Shown: positions 24,848-38,365, counted from the first letter of the stretch. The stretch is 64,000 bases of DNA from Rutstroemia sp. NJR-2017a BVV2 (GCA_002946415.1 NJPS01000013.1:1674001-1738000); one strand, 5' to 3'. The notes: generated from the letters alone by a model not told the origin. Made by a program: numbers and translations.

Positions 24848-26758
24848 ATCATTCTATTGGTTTGTACAGTACGTGGAGGGACTTATCAAGCAGATGTACT
24901 CGTACTTTGTACCTAACCACGAGTACAACACGTTATACACCAACCAACCTCCCCTCCATCAAACCAACCATAAACCCAACCCTCCAGAGCACACAAAGCA
25001 AAAAACCCGCTCAATCTCCCTCGTCCCCCAGCCTACCATCCATCCCCCCCGAAAAAGAACCACTGGACCGTTCACGCATCCCCTTCCCATCCCTTCCCTC
25101 CCGCGCCGTTTTCTTTCCCTCCTCCTCCGCCCAACCCAACCTCCCGCTCCACGACGATCAAACCGTTCCGCAAGGGTAGGTAGGTAATTAATATAAATAA
25201 AGATACACCGCGAGTAGATCGGCAAACAAGGAGATTAATTAATAGATGCGCAGCGAGATGTGACGATAAGATAAATTAATCAACCTTCCCGTTTCTTCCC
25301 TACAAGCAAGAGGGGTGTGTGCTCTCTCTCTCTATATATATATTAAATCCATCGTATCGTATCGTGGAGATATTCAGATAGATTAATTGAGTAATGGGAT
25401 CACGATGATGACGATGAGGAGGTGTTTGCTGTAGTGGATTATAGTATATCCTATACTCTGTATCTAAGTAAACAAAGCTGATACACACACAAACATACAC
25501 ACACAGATAATACTCTCCCCCCTCTTTTCCCCTGCCCTTGTAACTAGAATATCTCTCCATCAACACCAACACCAACATCAACCAAAAACCAACACCTTTC
25601 CTGCACAACTCACCAAAACACTCCCAAGAGAAAAATCCAGGATCTCATCTACCTGATCTCCACTCCCTACGTTTCAGAAATATCTCTCACCCTTCTCTTC
25701 TCTTCCTCACTCTCAGAAAATCCTACGTCATACTTACATTTTATAGTTTGACACGTCAAAAGTTAATTGTTTGTCTTTTTGTGGGTAGGGGGCAGGTTCG
25801 GATGAAGCAAGGCGGACCAAGGGAAAGGGAGGAAGGAGAAGAAAAAGAGAGTCCGGTCGTCGAGGACGGATAAGTTAGGGAAAGAAAGGAAAAGAAAGGG
25901 GTTTGGCGAAAACTCTGGCGCAAAATAGAATAGGATAGATTTGAGGCCACTGCGTGTTAGAAGAAATAATTACTCACTCACACCAGCAAACCATTTTGAT
26001 TTTCATTCATAGTATTAATTATTCTATCTATAATCGTAGCGACTGTATATAATGTGTAAAAATCTTACAGCCAACTTTGTTCCAAGTCTTCCTCCTTTCA
26101 TCTTTCCCGACGATGAAAAAAAGGGGGTATATAGTAACGAGAGTAACGAAGGAAGAAAAAAGTATAGCTAATAGTACATGTTTGGGAGAATATCCATCGA
26201 TCAGCGTGGTAATATTCCTTCACCAAAATTCCCAGTCGAGCCGCCCAATGGCAAAAAACACAGTTGCCTTGTATCCCTTTTCAACGCCGATGAACAAAAA
26301 CTCAAACTCACTTCCAATCTTTCAGGTAAGTGGTTATTTTATGCCCCCCTATGTATTAGACCTCTTCCTCGAAATGTTGAAGGAAGTGTCGTATTTTAGC
26401 GATAGTATTAGAAAGTAATAATGTTGTCATCTTATGGACCGCCCAGTGTCCCCCTTAAAAAACAAAAAACCGCAGATTCGACTTCCAAGTCTCGCAAATT
26501 GGATATCAACACGCAGAAAGGATATCGCCAATACAGACATAAATCGAGAGAAAATGTGAGAAAAATGGAAAATGCATAGCCAGCATTAAAGTTGAATAAG
26601 ACATCCGAGACTTTTTGGACCAACGAATCTGCTTTCTTTTGTCGATGGTCGTCTAAGGCGTAAGGTTGGTGAATATATAAACAGGTCGTGAGGAAGGGTG
26701 AGTAACTCGGGTTTGGTGTAATGGGCTAGTAGTGTACAAATGATACATAGCATGTCGC

Positions 26759-28017
26759 TCATTCGTCTGACTGATGATCCTCGGATCCAGCTTCGGAACG
26801 TGTGTCGCCTTTGTGAACTTTGCGATGTCTTCTTAAGTTGGAAACAACTGAGAAATGTCTTCCGCAACCTTCAACTTCGCAGGAGAATGCTATACTAAAA
26901 TTAGTGCTATTTTGAGAATTGCCAAGCATTGAGTTGACTTACGCTTCTCTCCAGTGTGACTGTACATGTGTGTTTGTAACGAACTTGGTCGAGTAAATCG
27001 CTTGTCGCAAACCTTGCACTTGTGCTTCTTTTGCGTGCTTGATGATACTTTTGAGCTGAATTGACCCATCATCGATTGTGGTGCGGGTGGTGCTGCGCCT
27101 GCAAGAATTCCACCTGGTCGCGGTAATGTCCTTGATGAGACTGATTCAATATCAGAACCGGCATTCGAATAATCAGATACGGAGGAATCGACAGAGCCGC
27201 CGAAGTATGATGGGTAGGTACCGGATGAAGAAATCGACGAGCTAGTCGAGTGTGTTGCTGGAAAGCCATATGAATCTCCGGATCCTCGTCCAATGCGGGC
27301 TCCTCCTCCATAGATATTTCTCGGCGTAGTGTTTTGGCTCATGGCTAGCATGCCTCGTCCAGCATCTACTGCATCTCTGAACCCAGTCGTGTCGTTATTT
27401 GGTAGTCCTCTGTCATTGAAGTCAATAAGTGAATTTTGGCGATGTGATCGTAATGCATCAGATGATACATCACCGAAAAATGGATTTGAAGATACTGACG
27501 GTTGAGAGAGTCGTCTCGAGTGATCCTGCGACGGGATCGCATACGTAGAACGGACGGGAGCTGGGGCATAGCCCAAAGAGTCGTATGGTGACGAGGTCGG
27601 CGCATATGATGCGTGAACGGGCGAGGGCGCGCTGCTATAGGCGGCTTCGCTCCCGTATCCAGTGGACAGGGAACGGCTCGGACTCAACATATCTTGGGGC
27701 ATGGTGAGTAAATCCTGTTGCGATCCATAGACATCCACCAAGAGAGGGCTACCTGCTGATGCCGCAGTAATTGGTATGCTGGCATATGATCCCATGGATA
27801 CATTGTTATTCAAACGTGCACTTTGCTGCTTCGCAATGCTGTCAAGTCCCAGGTTGGGGTTGATACCGGCGGAGGCATATAGGCTTTGGGTGGGCGCGGG
27901 GGCGGAAGATGCAGACCAAGGGTTGGTGAATTGCGGCGAGGAGGTTGCGTGTGTGTAGGGCATGTGGTCGAAGTTCATGCCGCCGAAGCGTTGTTGATTG
28001 TCGATAGTCATGGTCAT
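26759..28017 (-). CDS. C2H2 zinc-finger transcription factor, FlbC-like developmental regulator
   Basis: Predicted nuclear regulator. Exon 1 is 28017-26943 and exon 2 is 26889-26759; a 53-nt intron (26942-26890) splits a codon within the linker GEKPF, giving 401 residues. The long N-terminus is Ser/Gln/Tyr/Pro-rich and disordered. Two C2H2 fingers lie near the C-terminus: HKCKVCDKRFTRPSSLQTHM (finishing YSH), then FSCEVEGCGRHFSVVSNLRR (finishing HRKVH). The tail is short and acidic. Two C-terminal fingers of this type in a protein near 350-400 residues fit Aspergillus FlbC, an upstream activator of conidiation; that assignment is from memory, and other families such as Con7 are possible. The gene stands alone in about 22.5 kb, and C/T-rich minus-strand sequence at 29170-29620 suggests a leader longer than 1 kb. 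Confidence 0.9.
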
Positions 28018-29237
28018 CTTTCAAAATTGAAACAAAAAGGTTAAAAATTGCTCGAAGTCGACGGCGCAAGAGTGGTGTGAGGTATGGTCTTGGAGGTTCG
28101 AGTAAAAAAGAGTGTTAAAGTTCCCAAAATTACGTGGATCAGATGCAGGATCCCGTGCTAAAGTCGTGTTACTTGGGACGATATGAACGTTCAAGAGGTA
28201 AGATAGAGTCGATCAGTAAAGTGTCAACGGGTGGGATCAGCGTTCTTTATGTGCTTCGAAAGAGAAGTCGAAGAGAAGGATGCAGGGTTGTGGTTGGTGG
28301 GTAGGGTCTTGGATGGGAAAGCTTTCCTCAAGTCCCCGTCAAGCCTTTCGATAATTGGATTTCGACTTGGGGCTAAAGATGTATGGGTGGTGGAGGGGAA
28401 CGTAGCGTGCACGCTGACTTTGCTGTGCCCGGGGGTGTGCTTTTCGAGCGGTGGGGCGCGTTGGCACTTGAATGTCTTGAGAAGGGATCGACACCAGATA
28501 ACTTCCTTTTCCCAAAATCCCCTACGAGCTTAGGTCCTGCTCGAGGTGTGGAGGAGGACTAGTCTTGAAGTAGTTGCGGTGAGCGGGTCAATTGGATGGT
28601 CTTGGAGGAAATGTCTGTGATGCTGTTTTGGAGATTAAGCTCATCAGACAAGTTTCCAGTAAGATGTCGAGGGGTGTGGAATTGGCAGTCGTAGGCGTAG
28701 TATTTTGGTATTGGGATGACCAAAGCTGTCAGAGATCTTCTGCCCTGCTGCGACGATCTACTGGTGTGGTTGTGTACGTGGGGAGTGCCAATGCGAATGA
28801 GGTAGTGATGCGGGAAAGGTAGTGAGCACTGAGCAGCAGTGAGGAGCAGATTGAATGTGTGCGCGTGTGTGTGTGTTAATTGCACGTCGGCCTCTGCTTC
28901 TTTTTTCTTTTCGGGGACAATGCTTGTTGCTGGTTGTTTGTGTTTGTATGAAAGAGGTGATGATCAGAGGCGAGTATTTAAAAAGCGTCTGTGGTGTGAG
29001 ATATTCGAGGGGATCAACAAAGTCTAAGGTAGTATGGAGTAAATATGTAAGAAGGGATTATTCCTAAGATATTCGGAATTGGACCAAACCAAATTGTAGA
29101 GAATCAAGAAATGGCAGGTTTGGATGACGATGATGATATGGGTCGAAGAAATAGGAAGTCTGAGGTCGATCACAAGGCGGGGGTGGTGTAAAGGGAACCA
29201 AGGGAACCAAAGGCACCTTTACATAAGAGAGGATGGT

Positions 29238-29280
29238 AAGGTGTAGGGTGGAAGTGTAAGGTGTAAGGTGTAGGGTGCGA
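29238..29280. repeat. GGTGTAAGGTGTAG-type reiteration
   Basis: Imperfect tandem GGTGTA(A/G)G units inside the pyrimidine-rich (minus-strand) tract. They do not match TTAGGG telomere repeats. Confidence 0.65.
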
Positions 29281-29396
29281 GGCGTGAGTATGAGGGTGTG
29301 AAGGAAGTGGAGCGTGGAGAGTGGAGAGAAGGGAAGGGCAGGGGAGAGAGCGTGAGTGAGATAAGTGGATCCCCTCTTGCGGTGTTTGGGTATCTG

Positions 29397-29465
29397 TATG
29401 GATGGATGGGTGGGTGGATGGATGGGTGTGTGGATGTATGGATTGGGATGGATATGGATATGGAT
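29397..29465. repeat. GGAT/GGGT-type degenerate microsatellite
   Basis: Imperfect GGAT, GGGT and GGATAT units occupy this stretch in the upstream region of the FlbC-like gene. Confidence 0.7.
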
Positions 29466-32400
29466 TCTCTTGAGTGGATTGGATGAAGTGGGTATTGACG
29501 GTGCAAGACGAGAGAGGTGAGAGGGAGGTCAACAAAGATGGAAAGATGAGGTAGGCGTGAACTGAGGTAGGGTATGATGGAGAGAGGCAGGGATGCGAAA
29601 CAGGGATCCAGCAACCCAAGATTTCAAGTCAACGCGCCCCATAATTGTTATTTTTTAATCCCGAAGCCACCAACGAATAGCAACGAAGAATAACGAACAG
29701 CTTTCACGCACTCTTGGACGGGAATACGATTTTATACTTTCACACGCTTTTTACTTGTATTTTACACTTTTACACTTTTACACTTGTACACTGACACTTT
29801 GCACTTGGGCACGTCTTTCCAGAGGTCTTCCTAGTTCCAGCGACTGAGACTGCCACCCAACCCACCAAACAGGTTCTCGCTTTAGTCATAGCCTGTACTT
29901 GGTACTTTCGCTGCTCGCCGTAGCTCCTCGGCGTCGCAGCAGCAGAGAGAGAGCCAAGGACATGGAACTGAGACCTGCCGAACCTCGATACGTCTAGTTG
30001 GGTATAAAATTGGCTCAGGGTCCTTTTGGCTTGCGTTATGTGACGGCCTATCTACAAGCACAGCTGCACCGTATGTACTGTACCGTTCGCTGGACCAGTA
30101 CCCGTCCCAGGACCAGGCCAAACGGATGCGAGTAAGTAAGATGCACAACGCTAGGAGAAACATGGATCTGAATCGTAACCTAAAATGTACAATGATATCA
30201 ACAGCGCGCATGTACCGTGTACAGCATCAATGCACTGGATATAAACAGAGGAAATGCAATAATGCTGCGGCCCTCTTCATTGGTAGATTTGGCGTGCTTA
30301 TTTGTTTTCACCTCGTATTTGTTGCAGGCTGATATGGATATGGAATGTCGGGGGTCAATTGCATTGGTGAGGTCAACATGTTAATTTTCCTAACTGAGGC
30401 ATAATCAAAAAACTCTCCTAGTGTCTTTCTCTATGTGCTTTGTGCGTGCTGTGCATGTCCTCGCTCTCCAAAACTACCGGTAGCTTCATTATTCGAACTG
30501 CTATTATTATGCTACTACGGTGCTCATGGTAGTTATCTGCCCAATGCTCGTGCCCATGACCCATACCTCGAAGCAGTTAAGATGTTTGAGATGTTCGCAG
30601 CAATCAGGTCTAGCTGCTGTCTGGGTGAGCACAGAATTGGTAGCCTAAAGCCCATCTGGGCAAGAGTCCTCATTAAAAGACATGACAGATGGAGATAGAT
30701 AGTTGCAAGAAGCACAAACCGCCAACAGCCACCTCTGCGTGAGGCTTTCGGCATTCGACGAATAAGAGCGAAAATTATATCGTTGAGAATCCTGAAGACG
30801 GTGCTGGGATGAACGCAGTGGCCCCGGATAGTAGGGAAGTAATTGGGCAGTGGGAAGTGGGAAAAGGGACGAGCAAATTTTGGTCAATCAGATTACAGTT
30901 TGGCGTAGACCTTTCAATGTTTTTGTTTTGCATTGTTGTGAGGCTTCCAAGGACATGCAGCTGTGCAATGCACCACCCAAAAACCTACCGGTTGAGATAA
31001 AGTTACCGGACCCTGTTGCCACTGCCTCTGTTCCCTGGTCTGGTACTGTAGTTTGTACTATGGTACTCTTGTGGCAAAGAGAAGAAGGTTTGGCTGCCAG
31101 ACTCCGACTGGCTGGTCGAATATGTCGTGAAGCAAGCCATGGCGTAAGTGTAATGAAATTGACCTGAGATTGGACATTCTGGTGGGGTTCGAATCTCTGT
31201 TGCGCTACACGCTACACGCTCCACGCTCCACGACTTTGTACACCAGGACTCGAGCAAGCACTGCCAAGCAGAGGAGGAATAGTACAAGTAAGCTCCGCCC
31301 TCATTGAAGGTTCTATACTTCCGTCCCAGGAGAGGCGTCTTCTGACAGCAGACGGATTACCTAGCGTCGAAGGGCTAGGGGCAAAACTCATCTAGCACTA
31401 ATTGATACTTCCGGTGCTGTCTGTGTACTTTGGAACCATCAACAAACACGGTAGTTAAGGTTACTTCAGATTGATTGATTCATGAGAACCTGGACGAAAA
31501 GCAGGAAGTGGAATTGGGCGTGTAGAATGCAGAGCGATTGCGCTGTGCTCATTGGCTGGATTGTTTTACTAGTGCTAATAGCTTAGGGAGTATTGAGTAT
31601 TATCTAAAATTCCATCATATTTCTGGAAGTACCAAAATAAGTAACCAAAACAATTAATTTCCTCGACTTCTTTTTTTAAACCTCTTTTCGCTGTTGCGAT
31701 GACGGCATTCCAATCCAATCAGATTGGAAAGGGGAGCAGGAATCCAAAACAAATTTGATTGCTGCACCAGTCTCTCCACTTCAGCACCTCTTTTTTTCTG
31801 TTATCTTGTCATAGAGGTTCTCCTCTTTTTAGTGCTCCTTCAGCGGGTGTATACAAGCGTCTCTAGCTCTTCCACTTTGCAATTCTCCAATCTCCAGTCT
31901 CCGTTCCGCGCATCCCTACTGCCGTACAAGGGGACGGACAAATGCTCCATGCGACCAGGATCAGATGGACCCCGAAATGACGCCTGCAACAGGGTTCGGG
32001 GAGCTGTGAGATGCAGTCGGTGGCGCCTGTTTCAACAAGCTAAAAAGCCTTGAAGCCTTGACAAGAACGCCACCATTTCTTGCTCCTGCTAAACAAGGCC
32101 CGAAGGAACGAAACCATCACTCATCATTTTCATTTCTCTGTTGATTTGGTAACCAGAAATTATCAATGAGATAATCACACGCTCGACGACAGAACGGTGT
32201 TATTTTCGTGGCTATCGCGCTTCTCATCAATCTTATTCATTTGCGCTTCGACACGTGAAGACCCCGAGTAAATTACAGGCCAGGGCTGCTTGTCCTGTTG
32301 CACTGAACGCTCATGCTCGAGTCACCCCGGTCACAGTGTCACACAGAAGGAACATATTTCTGCAGAGGGAAAACGCCATCATCAAGCCACTGAGATCAAG

Positions 32401-34477
32401 TTGTACGCACCCCGGGCAGATATTACTACTTCGTCCAGTTGCTACACGGTATTGTGTTCCGTAGCTTATATTGCGGAAGCACTCTCTTTTAGCATACCAT
32501 ACGGTACAGTATCAAATATCCAGAACCCATACCATAGCCATACCATACCCATACCCAACCAGATCTTTACGCATATCGCTCCAAAGATGGCGTCGATGTC
32601 ATGCTAGTGCACATCATCTAGCAGCAACGGAGCGACCACTACCGTTATATGGTCAAAAGGTACTACTCCACGGTCGGTGCAGTAACTGTACCGCCAGAGA
32701 ACCGCCCGAATGTGCAATGTGCCTCGGCAGATACAAGGCGTGTGTGCCTTTTTCGTGTGGGGGAAAGGAACGGGAGCGATACGATGAGCTCAATTGGGAG
32801 GCTCGATTGGACGGCCCGAAGGATTGAAATCTCACCAAAGAAAAAAAACTTGTTCTAAGCCCTTCCTTACCGCATCACCATGTCGTCATTGTGCGACAAC
32901 ACCAATTTGGCTCTGCTGTACAGTGTGCGTTCCCGCAGTTTGCCTTCAACCTCTTTCTCCAGAGTTTCCGATCTGTGACAACTTACAACCAATTGTGTCA
33001 ATGTTGACACATCCGCAAATGTCATCATCAAGGGGGCATGACGATGGACGGATGGACGGATGCACGGACAGATGGTTGGAAGGATTCGTATCGATACGCC
33101 GTGCGTTCATCCTTATCTGGGCTTCGTAGCTAAGTATGATGCGCATGCATTCGCAATCTCACAGCCAATATATCATTTATTTATTTCTCATGCGAACGAA
33201 CGAGTCGATTGATATTGATATCTCCGAAAGCACCTTTTCAGATATCAGAGGAGTATTATCATCGAGACGGTGGCCCTTATCCCGGCTGCAATGTAACAAG
33301 AGGTGGTGGCGATCACTCACAGACAGCAGCAAGGGAGATCTCTTGAGAAAAATGAGAGGTTTTTGACTTTCTGCAAGGTATACCTTAGTTCATCTCTCCC
33401 TCTCTGGCGCCCAAAATGACGAACCCTTTCCTAAGATGGAGACGCCAATGTTCAATGCATCTTTACTTTTTCCGTTCCGCCTCCCTTTTCTCAATCGCTC
33501 AACCGTTCGTTTGTTCAGGATATCACAATTGCTGCATTCGACATACATGCAAGCCTCAATCCCAAGAAGACGAGGCTTGCTTTTCTATTCTATTGTCAAT
33601 GGCTATCCTTTACCATGGGTCCCACGGATGTCAAAATAGTGGTGGGTGTGTGGGGTCCAAGCTACGAAAGGATATTTGTAGTTCCTAACTTAACCCGGCC
33701 GATAACCTTAGTCGTTACTCCCGCGGCTTCTCTCCGCTCCGGATGGGAAAAGAGAGAAAACAGAGAATTCCAGATGAGATATCACTGCAGATAGACAGAT
33801 ACTCAACAAACCCTTTCTTAGCATCGTATTCGCACTCCAGCAAGCTGTAGACCTTCTATTCAATCGGTACTGTGTTGTGTTGTGTCACGACCAACAGTTA
33901 TTTACTTTGGTCGCCGAACTGAAGCATGATTGATATTGGCACGATTTGGGGGCTGCTGGCTCTCCAGATTCGGTAGATGCAATGACCGACCGACCGAGCG
34001 TTACTTAGTTACACCGAGCGAGATTCTTTTTTCACTATCACAAACTTCAAACATATAAAAAATTTCAACCTGATTTGATAGAGACTAACAAAAAGTTACT
34101 TTCCCCTATTCGCGCGCTTCGGGGATTGGGATTCTCGAGAGAACGCACGAACCCTTTTAGTTGGTTAAGGTTACTGGATTCCGTCACGAATCATGATTTT
34201 TCTACAAGCAGGATCGCGGATACTCTGCTCCTTCTCCTGTTCCTCTTGGAGGTGAAAATAAGGTGGGATTGGGGAGATTGGGTGGCTTGCTTGGTTGGGG
34301 TTGGTTGGGGCTGCGCTTGCTACTCTACTGTACAGTACCTACCGGGAGCAGTGCAGATCCGGGCGGTAGTTCCTTGTGGTGGTTGGTGAGGGGAGAAGAG
34401 GGGGAAGTTAGGTACAGTAAGGCAGGGCAGGCCACTTACGCGTCGAGCAACACTTTGTTGCAGGTGGGGTGCATGTT

Positions 34478-34494
34478 TGTATGTATGTATGTAT
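34478..34494. repeat. TGTA tetranucleotide repeat
   Basis: Four tandem TGTA units. Confidence 0.75.
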
Positions 34495-35180
34495 GCACTT
34501 ACTGTGTGCGGAAAAGTACATCACATCTCTTCGTGCGTGCATCCATCTGTCACTTGTGTGTGTGATGATATTACAGATACAGGCACGCTCCAGTTTTCAA
34601 GTGATTAAGCGCATTACATTATAGTAAAGAGGCGGTCAGGTCAGGTCAGGTACCTATCTACCTCCTACCTACCTATTCCTTCCAAATCACCAATACAACA
34701 CAACCAAAAGATATCCTCTTCCCCGGCCAATAATGAGGCGGACAGCCTGCTGTATGTGCCGTGATAGGATGTGATATGATATGATACCCCAGGAATGAAT
34801 CTGTATCTACCTCTGCATCGGTCGAATACCGGGGGTTGGGTGCGGCGGCGGGGGGGAGGGGAATGGGCTGGCACATGATTGATAACCTTACCTAACGATA
34901 CGAGGCTGTGGGGTACGTACTGAATATCATACAGCCAATCCATCTTTCACCTCTCTCCTTGATCCGGAGAAAGGCCCAATTTCTCACTCGCTATACTAAA
35001 GAACGTACTGTAACCGTTACCGTTACACCCATCTCTGCCAGCACATATGATAATTTTTTGCTCTTGACGTTTCATAATCCAGTAACTTGCAGTGGCGAAA
35101 ATATATGGCTGGATGCATACATCCCCCAAGATAAACAATGTCGATCCGGGGTGACTAAGCACTTAAGCACGCCTCGCTCG

Positions 35181-35198
35181 CTCGGGAGATATCCCGAG
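35181..35198. repeat. 7-bp inverted repeat with GATA spacer
   Basis: The arms CTCGGGA and TCCCGAG are perfect complements separated by GATA. A TACTGTA heptamer begins five bases after the structure. Confidence 0.6.
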
Positions 35199-35623
35199 CC
35201 AGTACTGTAGTATTTGGCTTTGGGATCGGCGGGAGAAGGGGTGGAATGGGGATTAGAGTTGGATGGTTGGCCGTTGAGAGTTTGGTATGGAAAGGGAACT
35301 GACTCGTTCGTTACAGTACCTTCTTCCCGAATCCCGAATGGCTTTTATGGAGAGGTTAAAAAGTTAGAAAAAGGATTGGCTGAGTTTGTACGTGCCGGCT
35401 GGCTGGTGGGGAGATAGTCAGCCACCCTGTACCATGGCTGCGGAGTCGAATGTGTAGAAAAACAGCTAACTAGGCGGAAAGGGGAGAGGAGGGAGGGGAG
35501 GGGGAAATAATGGCGCAAAGCAAAGCCGGGTGAGTGATGAAGATGTTGGTGTTAGTAGGGAGGCGAATTTTCCGGGCTGGTATGGATGTGGAGCTGAGTT
35601 TTACAATTGGTAGAGTTTGTGAT

Positions 35624-35645
35624 TGACTTGACTTGACTTGACTGG
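35624..35645. repeat. TGACT/CTTGA pentanucleotide repeat
   Basis: About four tandem units of TTGAC. Confidence 0.75.
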
Positions 35646-38365
35646 TGAGTTTGGGCAGTGGGATGGGATGGGAAAATTGCACCATCGACGCCTTACTGGG
35701 TGGGATGACACTATTGATTACAACTAACTACTCTACTCTCATCTGTCTGTGTGTAATAGGTGTGTGTGATATGGACATCAACATACATGCATGCTGGCAT
35801 GCAACAACAACAAACATCAGATAGGGAAATGCCAAGCAGATACACAGATCTCGGATCTTCCCCATCTCCAATGTTTATCTCTTTTACGTGATGCGTGGTA
35901 AGTTAGTTAGTGGTCATGGGAAAGCTAATACATCACATCGCAACTTAGAATGTCAATCATTCAAGCCTCATCCGGTATCCTTGGAAGTATAAGATCCTTT
36001 TGGTGGGTTTGGTTGTGTGGTATTGTATCTGTCTACCTCTCAAGGTGCATGCGTACACACTGCACAGACGGCTTGATACCACCTGATGTACTTGCTATAT
36101 TGCTGGTGAGGGGGGTGAAGAACAGCTTCAGGGGAACAAGCACAGATGAACTGAACTGAACTGAAGCCTCATGGATGAGTGAATAAATGAACGGATAGCC
36201 CGATTCGGCAATTCAGCAAATTAACATAGGGCTTGGCGGGTTGGTAAAGTGTAAATCCACTTCCTTACCGTGCTCCTGTACTTGCTGCAGGTAGGGAATA
36301 GTTTTGGGTAGGTAGCTTGATATCTAGCGCACAGCAGTTGATGGATATGTCTTGAGGAGAATATGGGAGATTTGACTGCACAGGGAGATAGATAGATGTT
36401 TGGAGGAAAGAAAATCCATCACGCGTCGCGTTACCAATCTCTCTCCATATGTCAAATCACACTGTAAAATCACCACTATTAATTCGTACCTCCATACGTA
36501 CATAGAAACTCTTGGCATTCGGTCGTCGCCGTACCCATCATCGACATCATCAAAAACGCGCAATCTAAAAAGATCCGCGTGATCCCAGGAGTCCATCAAT
36601 CACACACAGCATTTTCTATTTTCTCTGGTGCGAAATACCCATAATCACTTTCCCATACGTATTGCTATCGAGCCACTAAATTGGGTGGAGGCTTATAGTG
36701 ATCAGCATCGTCCTCCCTCTTTGGGTATGAGGTGACCTGGTCCGGCGCGCCCCATCTCTTTCCTGTCTGAGCTTAGACGTAGCCTCATGATATAATGGGG
36801 ACTGGCTGGTCACTGGATAAGTACAGTAGCCAAAAAAAAAGTGAGTCTGTGAATGCCGAAGAGTGGGCGGGTGCCATCAGGTCGGAGCTTTTATTCTTTT
36901 TAGATCAATCCATGCCGTCCAAGAAAACTGTCATCTTGTATTTTCTCAAACGGGCACGCAATCCCTGCGCGTGGTTCGTGGCTACGCCGCTTTCGGATCA
37001 CCGATTTGTTTCATGTTTTCCAAAAGTTAAAATTTGGGGGCGAGCTGCTTGCTAGGTGGGGAGGGTGGGGACCGCTTTGGGATGGGGTTGCTGTGCTCCT
37101 GCTGGGCTAGCTGGGTGGGTGTGCTTGCTTCCTCTCCTTTTACGATTGTGCTAGGCTAGGCTAGGGAGAGACTTGTGTTTGTGAGGCAAGCAGGCAAGCA
37201 GGGGAGGGATGGCATGGGAAGGACAAGTTCGGGCTTTGGTGATAATGGATAGCATTGAGGAGAGGGGCAGCATATGGGGCGTGCAGAGAGAAGATGAGCA
37301 AAGATGGGCAGGAAAAGCCACGAGTCGTTCAGAGACGGCGTGCTGGGGGCTAGGAAGCTTACACCCTAGCAGGCAATTCCGTCCCCCACAATGCACACGA
37401 AAGACGACGGAGAAGACATCTCATTTCCTGTTCCTGTCACCACCCAGCAGGGCGGGCTGTTCCTATCTCTGTCGATCGTTCAAACTGTCTGGCAGCTCTG
37501 CTGTCCCCGATTTTTTATTTTATTTTTTCTGTCCTGGGACCTCTGGGAAAGCGATTTTCACTCTCTTGGGTCACTCCGAGGATACCGCCGAAACGTGTCT
37601 TGCTTGGATATAGGGATGGAGCTTTTCCTCCCTTTCGTGGGAGCAAATAGCGTGGATGGACGGGCTTTGAGATGGTGGGTTGCGGACGGGGGCACTCCCG
37701 GATTCCGATGTCATGGCACGCGTTGTGAACGTGAGGACCCGGAAGATGCAGTCATGGTTGTGGCAGTTGGGATGGAATCTTGGGATGCTATGGGATGGGT
37801 TAGATTGTGCGTGTGTAGGTCGGTAGGTAGGTGGATGCATACTGCATGCTGCATGCGTGATTAGATACAGAAACGAACGGACGAACGTACTACTGTACGA
37901 TTTACTCTATATAGAAACCATAGGGTTAGATGAGCTTCATATTTTCATAACTATGTGGGACACAGACATCTTAGGAAATGGAAGGGGGAGGGCAAGGGGA
38001 GGGAATTCTCTAGCGTAGCATCCCGGAGTATGTCGCCGAGCAAAAATGGCTGATTCTAAATTCTTGAGCTGGGAGGGGGTGTAGTAGAGAGGTAGTTGGA
38101 TTTGGAGTTGGAGGGTTATGCTGCATGCTGTATGCAGTTCATGGCTTGCCTGCTTGCACGTCGCTCTCAGCCGCCCTCCCCGGGGAAAAAACGATGAACT
38201 TGGCCAGTGCTTCTAAACATCCAAATCAAATCAAACCTCACAGTCTCTAGTGCAGTCACGGAAATTGGACGTTAGGTATGTATGCATTGCGGCTTGTCCT
38301 CTCTAGTCTGCCGGCATTGCTCACGGGCTGCATTATCTCTCCCTCTTGGGTGGTTCAGCACATAC

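Larger units (their letters stand above)
20267..26758. other. 6.5-kb gene-poor region, left flank of the FlbC-like gene
   Basis: No open frame here has recognisable protein character; the longest have C/T-driven Ser/Leu/Pro composition. There are plus-strand pyrimidine-rich tracts at about 20460-21250 and 22900-25150, and a short purine-rich patch at 21470-21600. The pattern is what fungal promoters and leaders look like, yet no plus-strand coding gene follows. The right end should include the 3' untranslated region of the FlbC-like gene. Unannotated non-coding transcripts are possible. Confidence 0.55.
28018..29640 (-). promoter_or_regulatory. Probable long 5' leader and promoter of the FlbC-like gene
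   Basis: No coding gene is evident on either strand. The minus strand is strongly C/T-rich from 29620 to 29170, a common feature upstream of fungal transcription start sites, which would put the start near 29.1 kb or to its left. Short minus-strand open frames between there and 28017 could be upstream ORFs. The boundaries are inferred. Confidence 0.45.

Noticed and set aside
29238..29280. Telomere-like repeat
   Set aside because: The GGTGTAAG-type units do not match TTAGGG and are imperfect and short; more likely a microsatellite in a promoter tract.
31186..31195. GGTTCGAATC, a tRNA B-box match
   Set aside because: The flanking bases give a weak T-stem with several wobbles, and no upstream segment complements the would-be acceptor end; no A-box or anticodon arm is evident.
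37209..37864. Overlapping open frames of 134 and 157 residues in the gene-poor region
   Set aside because: Neither shows family resemblance or a consistent splice partner, and frames of this length occur by chance in GC-balanced DNA.
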